From contig CP070774.1 in assembly GCA_020346125.1 (NCBI GenBank), positions 1,123,745-1,158,012 of the forward strand: a stretch of DNA of 34,268 nt. Reading direction: 5' to 3'. Source of the DNA: Syntrophobacterales bacterium. GTDB taxonomy: Bacteria > Desulfobacterota > BSN033 > WVXP01 > G020346125. Shown here piece after piece: positions 23,111 through 30,633 of this stretch. Under the pieces are notes generated by a model. The model searched no databases. It worked only from the letters and a program-made list of their open reading frames with translations, and was not told where the DNA came from. Numbering within the stretch: position 1 is the first letter of the stretch; each line of letters opens with the position of its first letter. Position numbers and translations under genes: made by a program.

Positions 23111-23627
23111 GGATCCTTTATTCCTCTGATTCACCATCTAATGCATTCCTATCCATTACTGAAAGATGCTCCCTCCGATGACTGAACGAAATTTCTGATC
23201 CGTTCTATGGCTCGTACGTTCGAATTATGCTTATATTTTCGCGTGTTGCAAATGTAGACAGTGGATTGAATCTTCTCATTTGGAGGATTTTGATAAAATC
23301 TCTTTGATGTACCGAGGACCTCTGGAAAAATTATTCCACAGGCCGAAGTTGCTCTTTTTATCCTGAGGGAGCAGAGGGGAAGAAAGGATACGTGGAATTT
23401 TCCAAGGAGAATGTGATTGAGGCGTTGATTCAAATGGAGTTAAGAGGGACAGAGGGATCGAGGAAATCAAAAGTTATTGAGGTTATTGGGGCGGGGGTTT
23501 TTTTTACCTTTATAACTCGATCTCACCGGCCCCTCGTCCCTCATTTTTCACAAAAGCTAACCCCTTGGTGGTGAGCTACCCTGATATTTCATTTTCCGGT
23601 CCTCATGACGTTTCCTTCCCGGGAAAA
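23111..23627. other. Intergenic stretch with possible decayed coding sequence
   Basis: About 515 bases without a convincing gene. On the + strand two adjacent frames look coding in succession: one ending ALFILREQRGRKDTWNF near 23400, and one from 23392 with YVEFSKENVIEALIQMEL. This could be a short gene broken by a frameshift. A run of G then eight T near 23490-23510 has no matching stem. Confidence 0.35.
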
Positions 23628-23879
23628 TCAGTTCGGACGAAAATCAGATCCCGCCGTTGCAGTCGAATCATTGTCTTTTTCTTCGATCGGTGATGCTCCA
23701 ATACAACAATTAATGCAAGGGACGAACGGAGAAAACCCCGAGTCTCTCACATCCTCCCCCTTCTCTACCTTGGGGGGAATCATATTCACCCTCTCCTTGA
23801 TTCCTTGGGCTGAATCAGACCGAGAGTCCACAGTTGATTTGAGGTAATATAGGAAAAGCCATCCGAGCAATTTAAGCAT
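23628..23879 (-). CDS. Small protein with N-terminal hydrophobic segment
   Basis: 83 residues. GGAGG lies four bases before the ATG. The N terminus MLKLLGWLFLYYL is a short membrane segment or signal; the rest is polar, with CINCC in the middle. The general plan (short hydrophobic start, a GEDVRD segment, then FVP) recalls small membrane-anchored proteins of the PP0621 type, but their PVCG motif is absent, so this is a weak resemblance. A palindrome-like CCAGCATCTGG (23926-23936) lies about 50 bases upstream. It may be a real small gene or a decayed one. Confidence 0.4.
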   Translation of the reverse strand: MLKLLGWLFLYYLKSTVDSRSDSAQGIKERVNMIPPKVEKGEDVRDSGFSPFVPCINCCIGASPIEEKDNDSTATAGSDFRPN

Positions 23880-24033
23880 CCTTCCTCCTTCTCCATTACC
23901 GTTTTAATTTCTGGGCTTTTTATATCCAGCATCTGGTATATCCACACTACATAATGACCTCATACCCATCGTTCATATAATGTGAGCCCGCTCGATTTTC
24001 TCTCTCGTGGATAATCCCCCTCCTGCCCGGGCC

Positions 24034-24312
24034 TCATGGGGAACTCACGCTCCTGGGGATCCTTTTAACCCTTCTTTGATGGTTATTTAAATAGGGATCC
24101 TCCCTTTCTCTCATCCTCCCCTGGAGGTATTCCGTCCTGGTTATCTCCTGGATCAGTTTGACGCCTTTCCGATTCCCCTTCTTCTTCACCCGTGGGAAAT
24201 GAGAAGCGGAGAATAACACTGAAAAGATATCCCTTCCCTTGAGGTACCTCACCATCTCGTAACTCTTTCCTGCACCCACATGACCGTTCTCCAAGATGAG
24301 TTTAAAGAACAT
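24034..24312 (-). CDS. Small basic protein of unknown function, sigma-54 unit
   Basis: 92 residues. It begins FFKLILENGHVGAGKSYEMVRYLKG, has a central basic stretch (FPRVKKKGNRKG) and ends with EITRTEYLQGRMREREDPYL and a basic tail. GAGKS resembles a P-loop fragment, but the protein is too short and lacks the other nucleotide-binding parts, so NTPase activity is not claimed. AGGGA lies a few bases before the ATG. Sigma-54 site 7 lies 43 bases upstream, which supports the gene being real. Confidence 0.65.
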   Translation of the reverse strand: MFFKLILENGHVGAGKSYEMVRYLKGRDIFSVLFSASHFPRVKKKGNRKGVKLIQEITRTEYLQGRMREREDPYLNNHQRRVKRIPRSVSSP

Positions 24313-24354
24313 CGCTTATCCCTGATATGGCTGATTTGATTGATTTATTTTTTA

Positions 24355-24370
24355 GCAAGAACTATACCAA
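24355..24370 (-). promoter_or_regulatory. Sigma-54 promoter, site 7
   Basis: - strand TTGGTATAGTTCTTGC followed by T. The -12 part TTGCT is a full match; the -24 part has TGGTA instead of TGGCA. The expected start is near 24343, about 31 bases before the ATG at 24312. Confidence 0.7.
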
Positions 24371-24420
24371 GACCAGTTGAACCATGGAATTATGATAACT
24401 CCGGATCAAGAGGAAGGGGA

Positions 24421-24469
24421 GATACGGCCTGAATTTAATGTCCAATAAGGGATAAACTCAGGCCGTATC
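24421..24469. repeat. Perfect 12-base inverted repeat
   Basis: GATACGGCCTGA (24421-24432) and TCAGGCCGTATC (24458-24469) with a 25-base gap. Its centre is about 102 bases upstream of the start predicted for sigma-54 site 7, and it lies 106 bases after the stop of the 603-residue gene. No T run follows on either strand, so it is a poor intrinsic terminator and could be an activator site. Confidence 0.7.
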
Positions 24470-24574
24470 GATAGAGGGAAGGAGATTGATAGTCCACCGT
24501 GAACGGTCTAAAAAGAGCATTAATAAATGATTAATCCCCCAGACTATGAAAACTTTTCATAAATTCCCATTCAT

Positions 24575-26386
24575 TCATGATAGGGAACAATGCTCGCAAT
24601 TCCCATCCTGACAATAGTCAGCTCCAAGGAGGTAGAGATAATCGAAGGCCAAGGGATCATCGGATAAGAGTTCTATGATCTCATCGAAGAGGTGGAGACG
24701 TCCCCCTAATAAGGGGAATTCCAACCTCTCACCCCAGTCGCTCGTTCGCCACTCCTGCCTCAGACAACGGGCAATGGGCTCAAACATTTCAGGAGATGTC
24801 CTCCCGGCGCCCAATTCCCTCATAGCGTACGCGATGCATCGAGCCGAGATTGGGGCATTAAATCCATGGATATTCATGATATTCTGGTGGAGGAGCATTA
24901 TATCGGACTCTTTGGAGGCCGATTTCATTGAGGAGGCTATCTCGCCGACGTGGAGCGATAGCTCCTTCAACGTCCTGGCAAATCGAGTCTTCCCACCATT
25001 TGTATAGAGCCACAGCCCCCCTTTCAATACGCACTTGCGTAACGTTGATTCGATTTCATCCAAGGAGGCCCTTCGAATCTCCCCTGCATGAAACAGCCCC
25101 TGGTTCTTCAACAATGCATTAATGGATCCACCGTCCTCCTCCCAGACCATTTCCCAGGGTTGAAAGGGCCATCTATCGAAAAGGACGAGCGATAGGAACC
25201 TAACAAGGGTCTCTTCTTCGCTGACCAAGGATTTGGCATTGAAACCCAGATGGTTAAAATTCCTCACGTCATGGGGAATTTTTTCCTCGTTATATCCCTT
25301 GATGAGGGCCTTTACGATGCTCGATGAGCTTTTTTGGCTAATCTTGGGGCATGCGAAATTTCTCAGGGGGGATTGCCCGTCGAATTCGGTGAGAGAAACG
25401 CGTTGGGGTGGAGGAAAATTCGACGCACCCTTCTTATATATCGCCATCTTGGGAACTCCCCAGCCTGGTGGACCTTCCGCAAAGGTTCCTGTGTATTGAA
25501 TAGAGCTCCCCTGCTCCTGAGCATACCACGAGAGAATACCGGCCAGGTATTGCCTTCCCGATCCACCTGCAACACCCTCATATTTCTTCTCTAGTAAGGC
25601 CCATTTTTCGGGGAAAAATCCCCTCATTACTTCCTCGACATCGACCTGGGTAAACTCATCTTTCGAAATCTTAGAGAACACTTCGTTCAGAAACAAAGAG
25701 ATGGCTTTTGAACTGGAAACCCTCTGCTTCAAGATCGTTTCATTGTCGGCACGGGGTCGATTGTTTCCCCCCGAAGGCACCACCTTTTGCGGGGATGCTT
25801 CCTCAAACCGGACATTAATCATTTCCCCGTCCTCTCCCTTAAAGGCAATGGAAATACGCCTGATCCAAGTATTTCCTTTCCCTCGTACCTTAAAGGGAGA
25901 AAATTGATCCGGATGAAGGAAACTAAAGGCAATGGATGATTCCTCATAGGAGATGAATTGATTGCGGAAGTTGAAAAATTGAGCAACAACCTTCACACCA
26001 CTAAGGGGATGGGGTGAGATGTTCTTCACCCTTCCGATCACCTCTATCCTCTCTCCTTCAGAGGATGAAGTGAGGGATTCCAGTTGGAGAAGGGGCGGTT
26101 TACCGGCCTCGAGTTCTAGCTCCAGCAAAGGCGTTTCCTCCTCCGGTATGAATTGCGCCCTTCCCCCCAAGGATTCGAGCTCATTTACGAGGGCCTCTGC
26201 CTTGGCTAAGGAAAGCCCCCTCTTAAACAAAATGGGAGTTTTGCTGATCAGGCAGTCGGCTTTTTCAGAGGAGATCCGGAAGCGCTTCGAAATTCCCACA
26301 AGGCAGTTCCTCCTGCCCTGCGCCGAATTGTCGACAATACCGAGAAATAAGACTTTATAGGTATTTTGATCCCTTGTCGGAACCAC
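24575..26386 (-). CDS. Uncharacterised 603-residue multidomain protein
   Basis: No full-length family is recognised. Residues about 8-80 look like a small alpha/beta domain ending AKAEALVNELESLGGRAQFI, similar in pattern to the ribosomal L7/L12 C-terminal fold. Residues about 112-185 resemble an FxLYD-type beta domain (GRVKNISPHPLSGVKVVAQF). A low-complexity link (198-220) follows, then a large alpha-rich part (about 225-585). The last residues carry C592-x4-C597-x2-C600, a possible metal site. There is no signal peptide or membrane helix. The start is GTG, in the same frame as the DUF4124 gene just upstream and three codons after its TAG. It is the last gene of the YbjQ/zinc-ribbon - DUF4124 - 603aa unit. 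Confidence 0.85.
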   Translation of the reverse strand: MVPTRDQNTYKVLFLGIVDNSAQGRRNCLVGISKRFRISSEKADCLISKTPILFKRGLSLAKAEALVNELESLGGRAQFIPEEETPLLELELEAGKPPLLQLESLTSSSEGERIEVIGRVKNISPHPLSGVKVVAQFFNFRNQFISYEESSIAFSFLHPDQFSPFKVRGKGNTWIRRISIAFKGEDGEMINVRFEEASPQKVVPSGGNNRPRADNETILKQRVSSSKAISLFLNEVFSKISKDEFTQVDVEEVMRGFFPEKWALLEKKYEGVAGGSGRQYLAGILSWYAQEQGSSIQYTGTFAEGPPGWGVPKMAIYKKGASNFPPPQRVSLTEFDGQSPLRNFACPKISQKSSSSIVKALIKGYNEEKIPHDVRNFNHLGFNAKSLVSEEETLVRFLSLVLFDRWPFQPWEMVWEEDGGSINALLKNQGLFHAGEIRRASLDEIESTLRKCVLKGGLWLYTNGGKTRFARTLKELSLHVGEIASSMKSASKESDIMLLHQNIMNIHGFNAPISARCIAYAMRELGAGRTSPEMFEPIARCLRQEWRTSDWGERLEFPLLGGRLHLFDEIIELLSDDPLAFDYLYLLGADYCQDGNCEHCSLS

Positions 26387-26395
26387 GACTTCACC

Positions 26396-26920
26396 CTACT
26401 TCACCCATTCCGCAGGGGCTCCTGCTCTTTCCGCCTCTTCGGGCAAGGTCTTTTCCAGCAACTGCTTTGTTCTCTCGGTATCCTCTCTCCGGCGATTTAA
26501 CTGCTCCTGGAGCGATTCGATCTGTTTTTGGTACTGCCTCTTTTTGGCACGGGAACGGGTAGCGTTGTATTTGGCAACGAGATCATTGTATTCCAACCTA
26601 ACCCGCTCGTACTCCCTTTGTGCCTGGTCCAATTGGTCCTTTATCTCGTTTGCCCTTTTGGCCCAATAATCCTCTCCCCGGCCATACCGGTCTTGTGGCC
26701 CCTCCATTACCTCTTTGGCCTCCTGAGCAGTTCCCGACACTGACTCCCTCTCCCCGGGCAATTCCCTGCGGTCTATTTGTTCTCTGTATTTCTCCGGCAC
26801 TGAAGCTGCATTGTCCGTGAAATGAACGACTCCCCGCTCATCCACCCACTTCAAAACCTCATCCGTTCTTCCCGCTGAGGCAAAAAGAAGGAATGCCATG
26901 ATCATCAAAATCCCCTTCAT
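26396..26920 (-). CDS. Secreted DUF4124 coiled-coil protein
   Basis: 174 residues from ATG 26920, which has GGGGGAAGAG upstream; the TTG at 26941 is rejected. It has a signal peptide (GILMIMAFLLFASAGRTDE), a DUF4124 domain (VLKWVDERGVVHFTDNAASVP) and a coiled coil (about 85-160) rich in Gln, Glu and Arg. It is a paralogue of the protein at 22467. It lies 23 bases after the zinc-ribbon/YbjQ gene and nine before the 603-residue gene, so all three are co-transcribed. Confidence 0.9.
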   Translation of the reverse strand: MKGILMIMAFLLFASAGRTDEVLKWVDERGVVHFTDNAASVPEKYREQIDRRELPGERESVSGTAQEAKEVMEGPQDRYGRGEDYWAKRANEIKDQLDQAQREYERVRLEYNDLVAKYNATRSRAKKRQYQKQIESLQEQLNRRREDTERTKQLLEKTLPEEAERAGAPAEWVK

Positions 26921-26943
26921 CTCTTCCCCCTTCGTGAACAAGA

Positions 26944-27411
26944 TTATTCAACGATGACCGCCGTTCCCTTGGCGTATACCAGAACCATCAAAACATCCTC
27001 CTTTACCCCGAGGGATTCATAACGGATATCGATGCCCACAAGCCCGTTTGCCCCCATGGCAAGGGCCTCATCGGTGAGTATCCTGATCGCCCAGCCCCTT
27101 CCGTTCATCAGTTTGTCCACCAGGGAAAGGGCCATTCCCCCATTGAATTTACTGAGATCTAATTCGCCGGATATTTTGAATCCGACTACTTGTTCCGTCG
27201 TCACAACCCCGAGGGATTTTACCACTGTTCTACCTCCAACCTCTGGTGTACTCACTGCCACGAATTCCCTTCTTTTCTTCTTATCCTCGAAAAATTGGAG
27301 GACATCGGGATTATCCCGTTTTGTGCAAGAAGGACAGGAATCCGGCATCGCCTCCCCCCCCTCAATGGTGAAGGAATTATGACAGAACTTACATTGAACC
27401 ATCCACTCCAT
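26944..27411 (-). CDS. Zinc ribbon fused to a YbjQ-type domain
   Basis: 155 residues. The N-terminal zinc ribbon has C7, C10, C26 and C29. A YbjQ/UPF0145-type domain (about 50-155) follows, with the typical ALAMGANGLVGIDIRYES near residue 118. YbjQ-type proteins form ring-shaped oligomers and have been annotated as heavy-metal binding, though their role is not settled. GAGGGG precedes the ATG. First gene of a three-gene unit behind sigma-54 site 8. Confidence 0.88.
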   Translation of the reverse strand: MEWMVQCKFCHNSFTIEGGEAMPDSCPSCTKRDNPDVLQFFEDKKKRREFVAVSTPEVGGRTVVKSLGVVTTEQVVGFKISGELDLSKFNGGMALSLVDKLMNGRGWAIRILTDEALAMGANGLVGIDIRYESLGVKEDVLMVLVYAKGTAVIVE

Positions 27412-27587
27412 TTCCCCTCATCCCATAGTCTGATCCTCTCAGCGTCCCTCGCTGCCGGTATCAGTTAATATCCATTCCCCTCCGGATAAAGTATACTACC
27501 TCTTTCTGCAAAAAACCAATTGTAGCGAAACTCCCTGCCGAGGTCTTGGATAATCCCCCGTATGGGCCTAATGAATGGTTAAACAAA

Positions 27588-27603
27588 GCAATTAGCATGC
27601 CAA
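27588..27603 (-). promoter_or_regulatory. Sigma-54 promoter, site 8
   Basis: - strand TTGGCATGCTAATTGC followed by T, the best overall match in the window with TGGCA and TTGC both intact. The expected start is near 27576, with a leader of about 165 bases. A possible second, sigma-70-type promoter (TTGGTT, 18 bases, TATACT; 27519-27490) lies within that leader. Confidence 0.8.
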
Positions 27604-27660
27604 TAATGTCTTTGTCGGGGTAACGAAATGGGGGGAATAGAAGGAATAGAAACCGATGAC

Positions 27661-28065
27661 CTATTTCCTGAGGGCAGTGAGGAATCGTCCCCATATCTCC
27701 GTGGCGTTCTCATCCATTTTCGTCAAATAAACGCCAGCCCGAAAGCGGTAAGGGGAGCCGGACGAGCTGAGATCATACCAAACCACCTTCCCCATGGCCA
27801 CTATCTTCTCCGATTCGGCGGGCAGATCTATCTCCAGTTTTAGCCTCTTCTCCTCCGTCATCGCCTCGGAGAATAGATGGGAACCATCTATCAAGACCAC
27901 ATTAGTCTCAAGACAAATCCCCTCGTGGGAAACATTGGAAATCATCCCTCCCAATTTCCTTGAGGTTTCTCGTTTGCCGAGCACATGATACAGGTTGAAC
28001 CAGACGGGCAGAGGGGATTTCAAGCGTAAAAATTTCCTCCTCTCCATTCCTCTCCATCTTTTCAT
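27661..28065 (-). CDS. PilZ-domain protein, long-loop subtype
   Basis: 134 residues. RKFLR follows ERR, and NVSHEG matches NxSxxG. It has the same internal insertion and C-terminal pattern (KVVWYDL, RFRAGVY, then WGRFLTALRK) as the protein at 20647, so these two form a second subfamily. GGAG lies five bases before the ATG. No clear promoter is seen; it may be read with the GTPase gene 122 bases upstream. A poor sigma-54-like match just ahead of the start was rejected. Confidence 0.92.
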   Translation of the reverse strand: MKRWRGMERRKFLRLKSPLPVWFNLYHVLGKRETSRKLGGMISNVSHEGICLETNVVLIDGSHLFSEAMTEEKRLKLEIDLPAESEKIVAMGKVVWYDLSSSGSPYRFRAGVYLTKMDENATEIWGRFLTALRK

Positions 28066-28187
28066 CCCTTCTCCTCAATGCATCCAGAAAACCATTCTAT
28101 CAGGGTTCTCGTAGATACTTCGGTCGGCCCGAAATAAAGAGATCTTCCAAATTGTCTTTCATACCCATAGCCATCTCGGTGCCCTTA

Positions 28188-29183
28188 TTAAGCGTGGAAT
28201 TCGATTACATCCCCATCCTGCAGCATGTAATCCTTTTTTACCATCTGCCCTTGGTACTTTTCAGATCCCCATATACGGGCAAACTTCATCTTCCTCACGA
28301 AATCCTTGTGAACCGAATAGGCTGCATCCTCAACGGTGCTCCCCTTCTTGAGGATGACGGGTTCACTGAAGTCGGGCTCTTTCCCAGGGGGTTTCGTATA
28401 AACCCGCATAATATCCAGGGCCTCAAAAATTCCCCTCTTCAAATCTTCCATGCCAATCCCCCTTTGGGCAGAAAGCGGAAAAACCGCAAAGGAGCGTCCA
28501 AATCTTTCCCTCAACATCTCGTACTGCCCCCGAACCCCATCAAGATCCAGCTTATTTGCCGCAATCAGGGCCCTTTTTTGTTCGAAAAACCTCTCTTCCC
28601 CCGCATGAATTATCTCGTCTCCGAAGCCAATAGGCTTGATTCGCATTCCCTCCAATTTGGCTAAAACCTCCTCCATTTGAGCCACTGGATCGCCATCCAA
28701 ATCCACCATAATGATGAGGGCATCGGCGTTCCTCACCATAGGGGATAACCAGGCTTCGCCGATCTCGAAATTGATTGGTGGCGCGTCCACCAACTGAATT
28801 TGAATGTTTTCAAAGGGCATCATTCCGGGAATGGGCTTGCGCGTCGTAAATTGATAATCGCCTACTTCCGCATTTGCATTGGTAAGGGCCAAAACTAATT
28901 GGGACTTCCCCACATTGGGAAATCCAAGGAGCAGAACCTGGGCCGTTCCCTCCCGTTTCACATTGAATACATATTCCCTCCTTCCAATTCCCCCCTTCTT
29001 CTCCAATTCCAATTTCAACTTTGAAAGCTTGCTCCTGAGCTGCCCTCGAAGTTTGTCCGTTCCCTTATGCTTGGGCATTATGGCCAACATCGATTCCACG
29101 GCCTTGATTTTTTCCGGGATTGACCTCGCCTCTCGATATTGCCTTTCCGCCTCAAAGTATTGTGGCGGCAAATTTGCCGGCAT
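28188..29183 (-). CDS. DRG/Obg-type GTPase with TGS domain
   Basis: 331 residues. After a helical N terminus (1-70) comes the G domain: G1 GFPNVGKS (87-94), G2 around T113/T114, G3 DAPP (133-136, where DxPG is usual), G4 NKLD (210-213), G5 SAQ (238-240). A C-terminal TGS domain (about 258-330) ends DYMLQDGDVIEFHA. The arrangement matches the DRG branch known mainly from archaea and eukaryotes rather than bacterial ObgE. Such GTPases associate with ribosomes or translation factors. GGAGGGG precedes the ATG. The 290 bases upstream hold no gene I can support. Confidence 0.9.
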   Translation of the reverse strand: MPANLPPQYFEAERQYREARSIPEKIKAVESMLAIMPKHKGTDKLRGQLRSKLSKLKLELEKKGGIGRREYVFNVKREGTAQVLLLGFPNVGKSQLVLALTNANAEVGDYQFTTRKPIPGMMPFENIQIQLVDAPPINFEIGEAWLSPMVRNADALIIMVDLDGDPVAQMEEVLAKLEGMRIKPIGFGDEIIHAGEERFFEQKRALIAANKLDLDGVRGQYEMLRERFGRSFAVFPLSAQRGIGMEDLKRGIFEALDIMRVYTKPPGKEPDFSEPVILKKGSTVEDAAYSVHKDFVRKMKFARIWGSEKYQGQMVKKDYMLQDGDVIEFHA

Positions 29184-29463
29184 AACCCCTCCGAATAAAA
29201 AAGGACCCTCCTATTTCGCCTTCCCCCGCCGGACTATCCGTCATAAGAATTCATTTGGTCTGTGGAATCAGCGATAAAGCACATCTCATCAAATACATCA
29301 CATAAAAGCCTTATTACCCATAACCCATACAGTAGTAAATATCACGATATCACAAAAGCGGGATTATGTTAAGATGAAATGAAGAGGGGAGAAGTTCGAT
29401 GATAAGGGAACTGGGAAGCGAAGAGGGAATCAAGGTGAGAAGCAATTGGGTGCAGAGGATCAG

Positions 29464-29490
29464 AAAAAAGATTTATTCCTTAATCTCTTT
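29464..29490 (-). terminator. Weak terminator overlapping the rpoZ stop
   Basis: - strand AAAGAGATT pairs with AATCTTTTT (one mismatch) over an 8-base loop and leaves a T-rich tail. The stem is AT-rich and includes the last rpoZ codons. Confidence 0.35.
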
Positions 29491-29706
29491 CCCGTCGCCC
29501 TCTCCATGATCCTCTTCAGGCGGCTCAACGAAGTAAACCTTCCCCGCCGCCACTTCCCTGAGGGCAGTTACAATGGCCCGGTTGTTTGATTCAACCACGG
29601 GCTTTGCCCCTCTCATGAGCATCTTTGCTCGCCTCGCGGCCAACATCACCAGTTCGAAACGGATGCTCACCTTCTTTAAACAATCCTCAACGGTAATTCT
29701 CGCCAT
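29473..29706 (-). CDS. rpoZ: RNA polymerase omega subunit
   Basis: 77 residues. Omega stabilises the beta-prime subunit. The protein opens [20 protein letters not shown] followed by LAARRAKML, and the [17 protein letters not shown] segment is typical. The tail is acidic. GGAGGAG lies a few bases before the ATG. It begins 15 bases after gmk, the usual gmk-rpoZ order, and is the last gene of the dxs-tlyA-...-rpoZ block. Confidence 0.96.
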   Translation of the reverse strand: MARITVEDCLKKVSIRFELVMLAARRAKMLMRGAKPVVESNNRAIVTALREVAAGKVYFVEPPEEDHGEGDGKEIKE

Positions 29707-29721
29707 GTGTCTCCTCCAACG

Positions 29722-30327
29722 CTAAAGCTTGCGAAGGCCAATCCCTTTCAAAACCCTGCTCCGCCGGCATCGTTCAGCGATGATGATGGATTTCAGCTGT
29801 TCGGCGGCTTCCTCGACTCTCTCGTTGACAATGATGTAATCATACCACTTCGCTTGCTTCATTTCATCCCTCGCATGAGCCACCCGAAACTGAATCACCT
29901 TCTGTCCATCGACCCCTCTGGCCTTCAACCGCTGCTTCAATGCCTCAAGGGAAGGGGGCATTATGAAGATAAAAATTCCTGCCTTGAATTGTCCCTTTAT
30001 CTGAATTGCCCCCTGGCTGTCAATATCCAATATCATATCAACCCCTTGGGATCGGCTCTCCCGTATGGAATCCATGGAGGTACCATATCGGTTTCCCAAA
30101 ACCTCTGCCCATTCCGTAAAAGCCCCCTTCTCCACCATCTGCTGAAATCGTTGTGGGGAGATAAAATGATAATCCTTTCCATCCCTCTCGCCAGGCCTTG
30201 GAGGCCTCGTGGTATAAGAAATGGAAAACCTTATCTCGGGGAAATAACCCATTACCCGCTTCAGTAGAGTCGTTTTCCCAGTCCCTGAGGGAGCCGAAAC
30301 AACATAGATCAATCCTTGATTACTCAT
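29722..30327 (-). CDS. gmk: Guanylate kinase
   Basis: 201 residues. It phosphorylates GMP to GDP. The P-loop is APSGTGKT (12-19). The GMP-binding SYTTRPPRPGE and the DYHFIS segment follow. The ATG at 30327 is preferred over the TTG two codons upstream because GGAAGGA lies seven bases before it. It follows remA by 18 bases. Confidence 0.97.
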   Translation of the reverse strand: MSNQGLIYVVSAPSGTGKTTLLKRVMGYFPEIRFSISYTTRPPRPGERDGKDYHFISPQRFQQMVEKGAFTEWAEVLGNRYGTSMDSIRESRSQGVDMILDIDSQGAIQIKGQFKAGIFIFIMPPSLEALKQRLKARGVDGQKVIQFRVAHARDEMKQAKWYDYIIVNERVEEAAEQLKSIIIAERCRRSRVLKGIGLRKL

Positions 30328-30345
30328 CACCAAGTCCTTCCGAAA

Positions 30346-30600
30346 TCATCCCTCCTTTTCATCGGAGATGAAGCGCTGGGTCACCGTCTCCGCCTGAACA
30401 GCCGACAGGATAATGTGATTACTATCGGTGATGATAATGGAACGGGTCCTCCTTCCCTGGGTTGCATCCACCAGCATCCCAGCCTCCCTTGCCCCCTCTT
30501 TTAGCCTTTTCATGGGAGCTGAACTTGGGGCGACGATGGCGACCACCCTTGAGGCCACCACGACGTTACCAAAACCGATGTTTAATAGTTTAGGGATCAT
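30346..30600 (-). CDS. remA: RemA/DUF370-family DNA-binding regulator
   Basis: 84 residues from ATG 30600, with GGAGG seven bases upstream. DUF370 hallmarks are [10 protein letters not shown] at the start, RVVAIV, then [12 protein letters not shown]. In Bacillus subtilis RemA activates biofilm-matrix genes as an oligomeric DNA-binding protein; outside Firmicutes the gene usually sits between yicC and gmk, as here, and its targets are unknown. A role in surface life would fit the c-di-GMP genes nearby, but this is speculation. Confidence 0.93.
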   Translation of the reverse strand: MIPKLLNIGFGNVVVASRVVAIVAPSSAPMKRLKEGAREAGMLVDATQGRRTRSIIITDSNHIILSAVQAETVTQRFISDEKEG

Positions 30601-30633
30601 ACACAACCTCCATAGTGAAAAGTCATCGCCCTT

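Noticed and set aside
14053-23627. c-di-GMP riboswitch (GEMM) search in leaders of the PilZ region
   Set aside because: The conserved GEMM core was not seen in any leader I read.
27461-27694. 77-codon - strand frame spanning sigma-54 site 8
   Set aside because: Its start and early codons lie upstream of or inside the promoter and overlap the PilZ gene; no ribosome site.
28080-28095. GG-N10-GC match just upstream of the PilZ gene at 27661
   Set aside because: The -24 part reads TGGTT and the predicted start would fall after the ribosome site of the gene.
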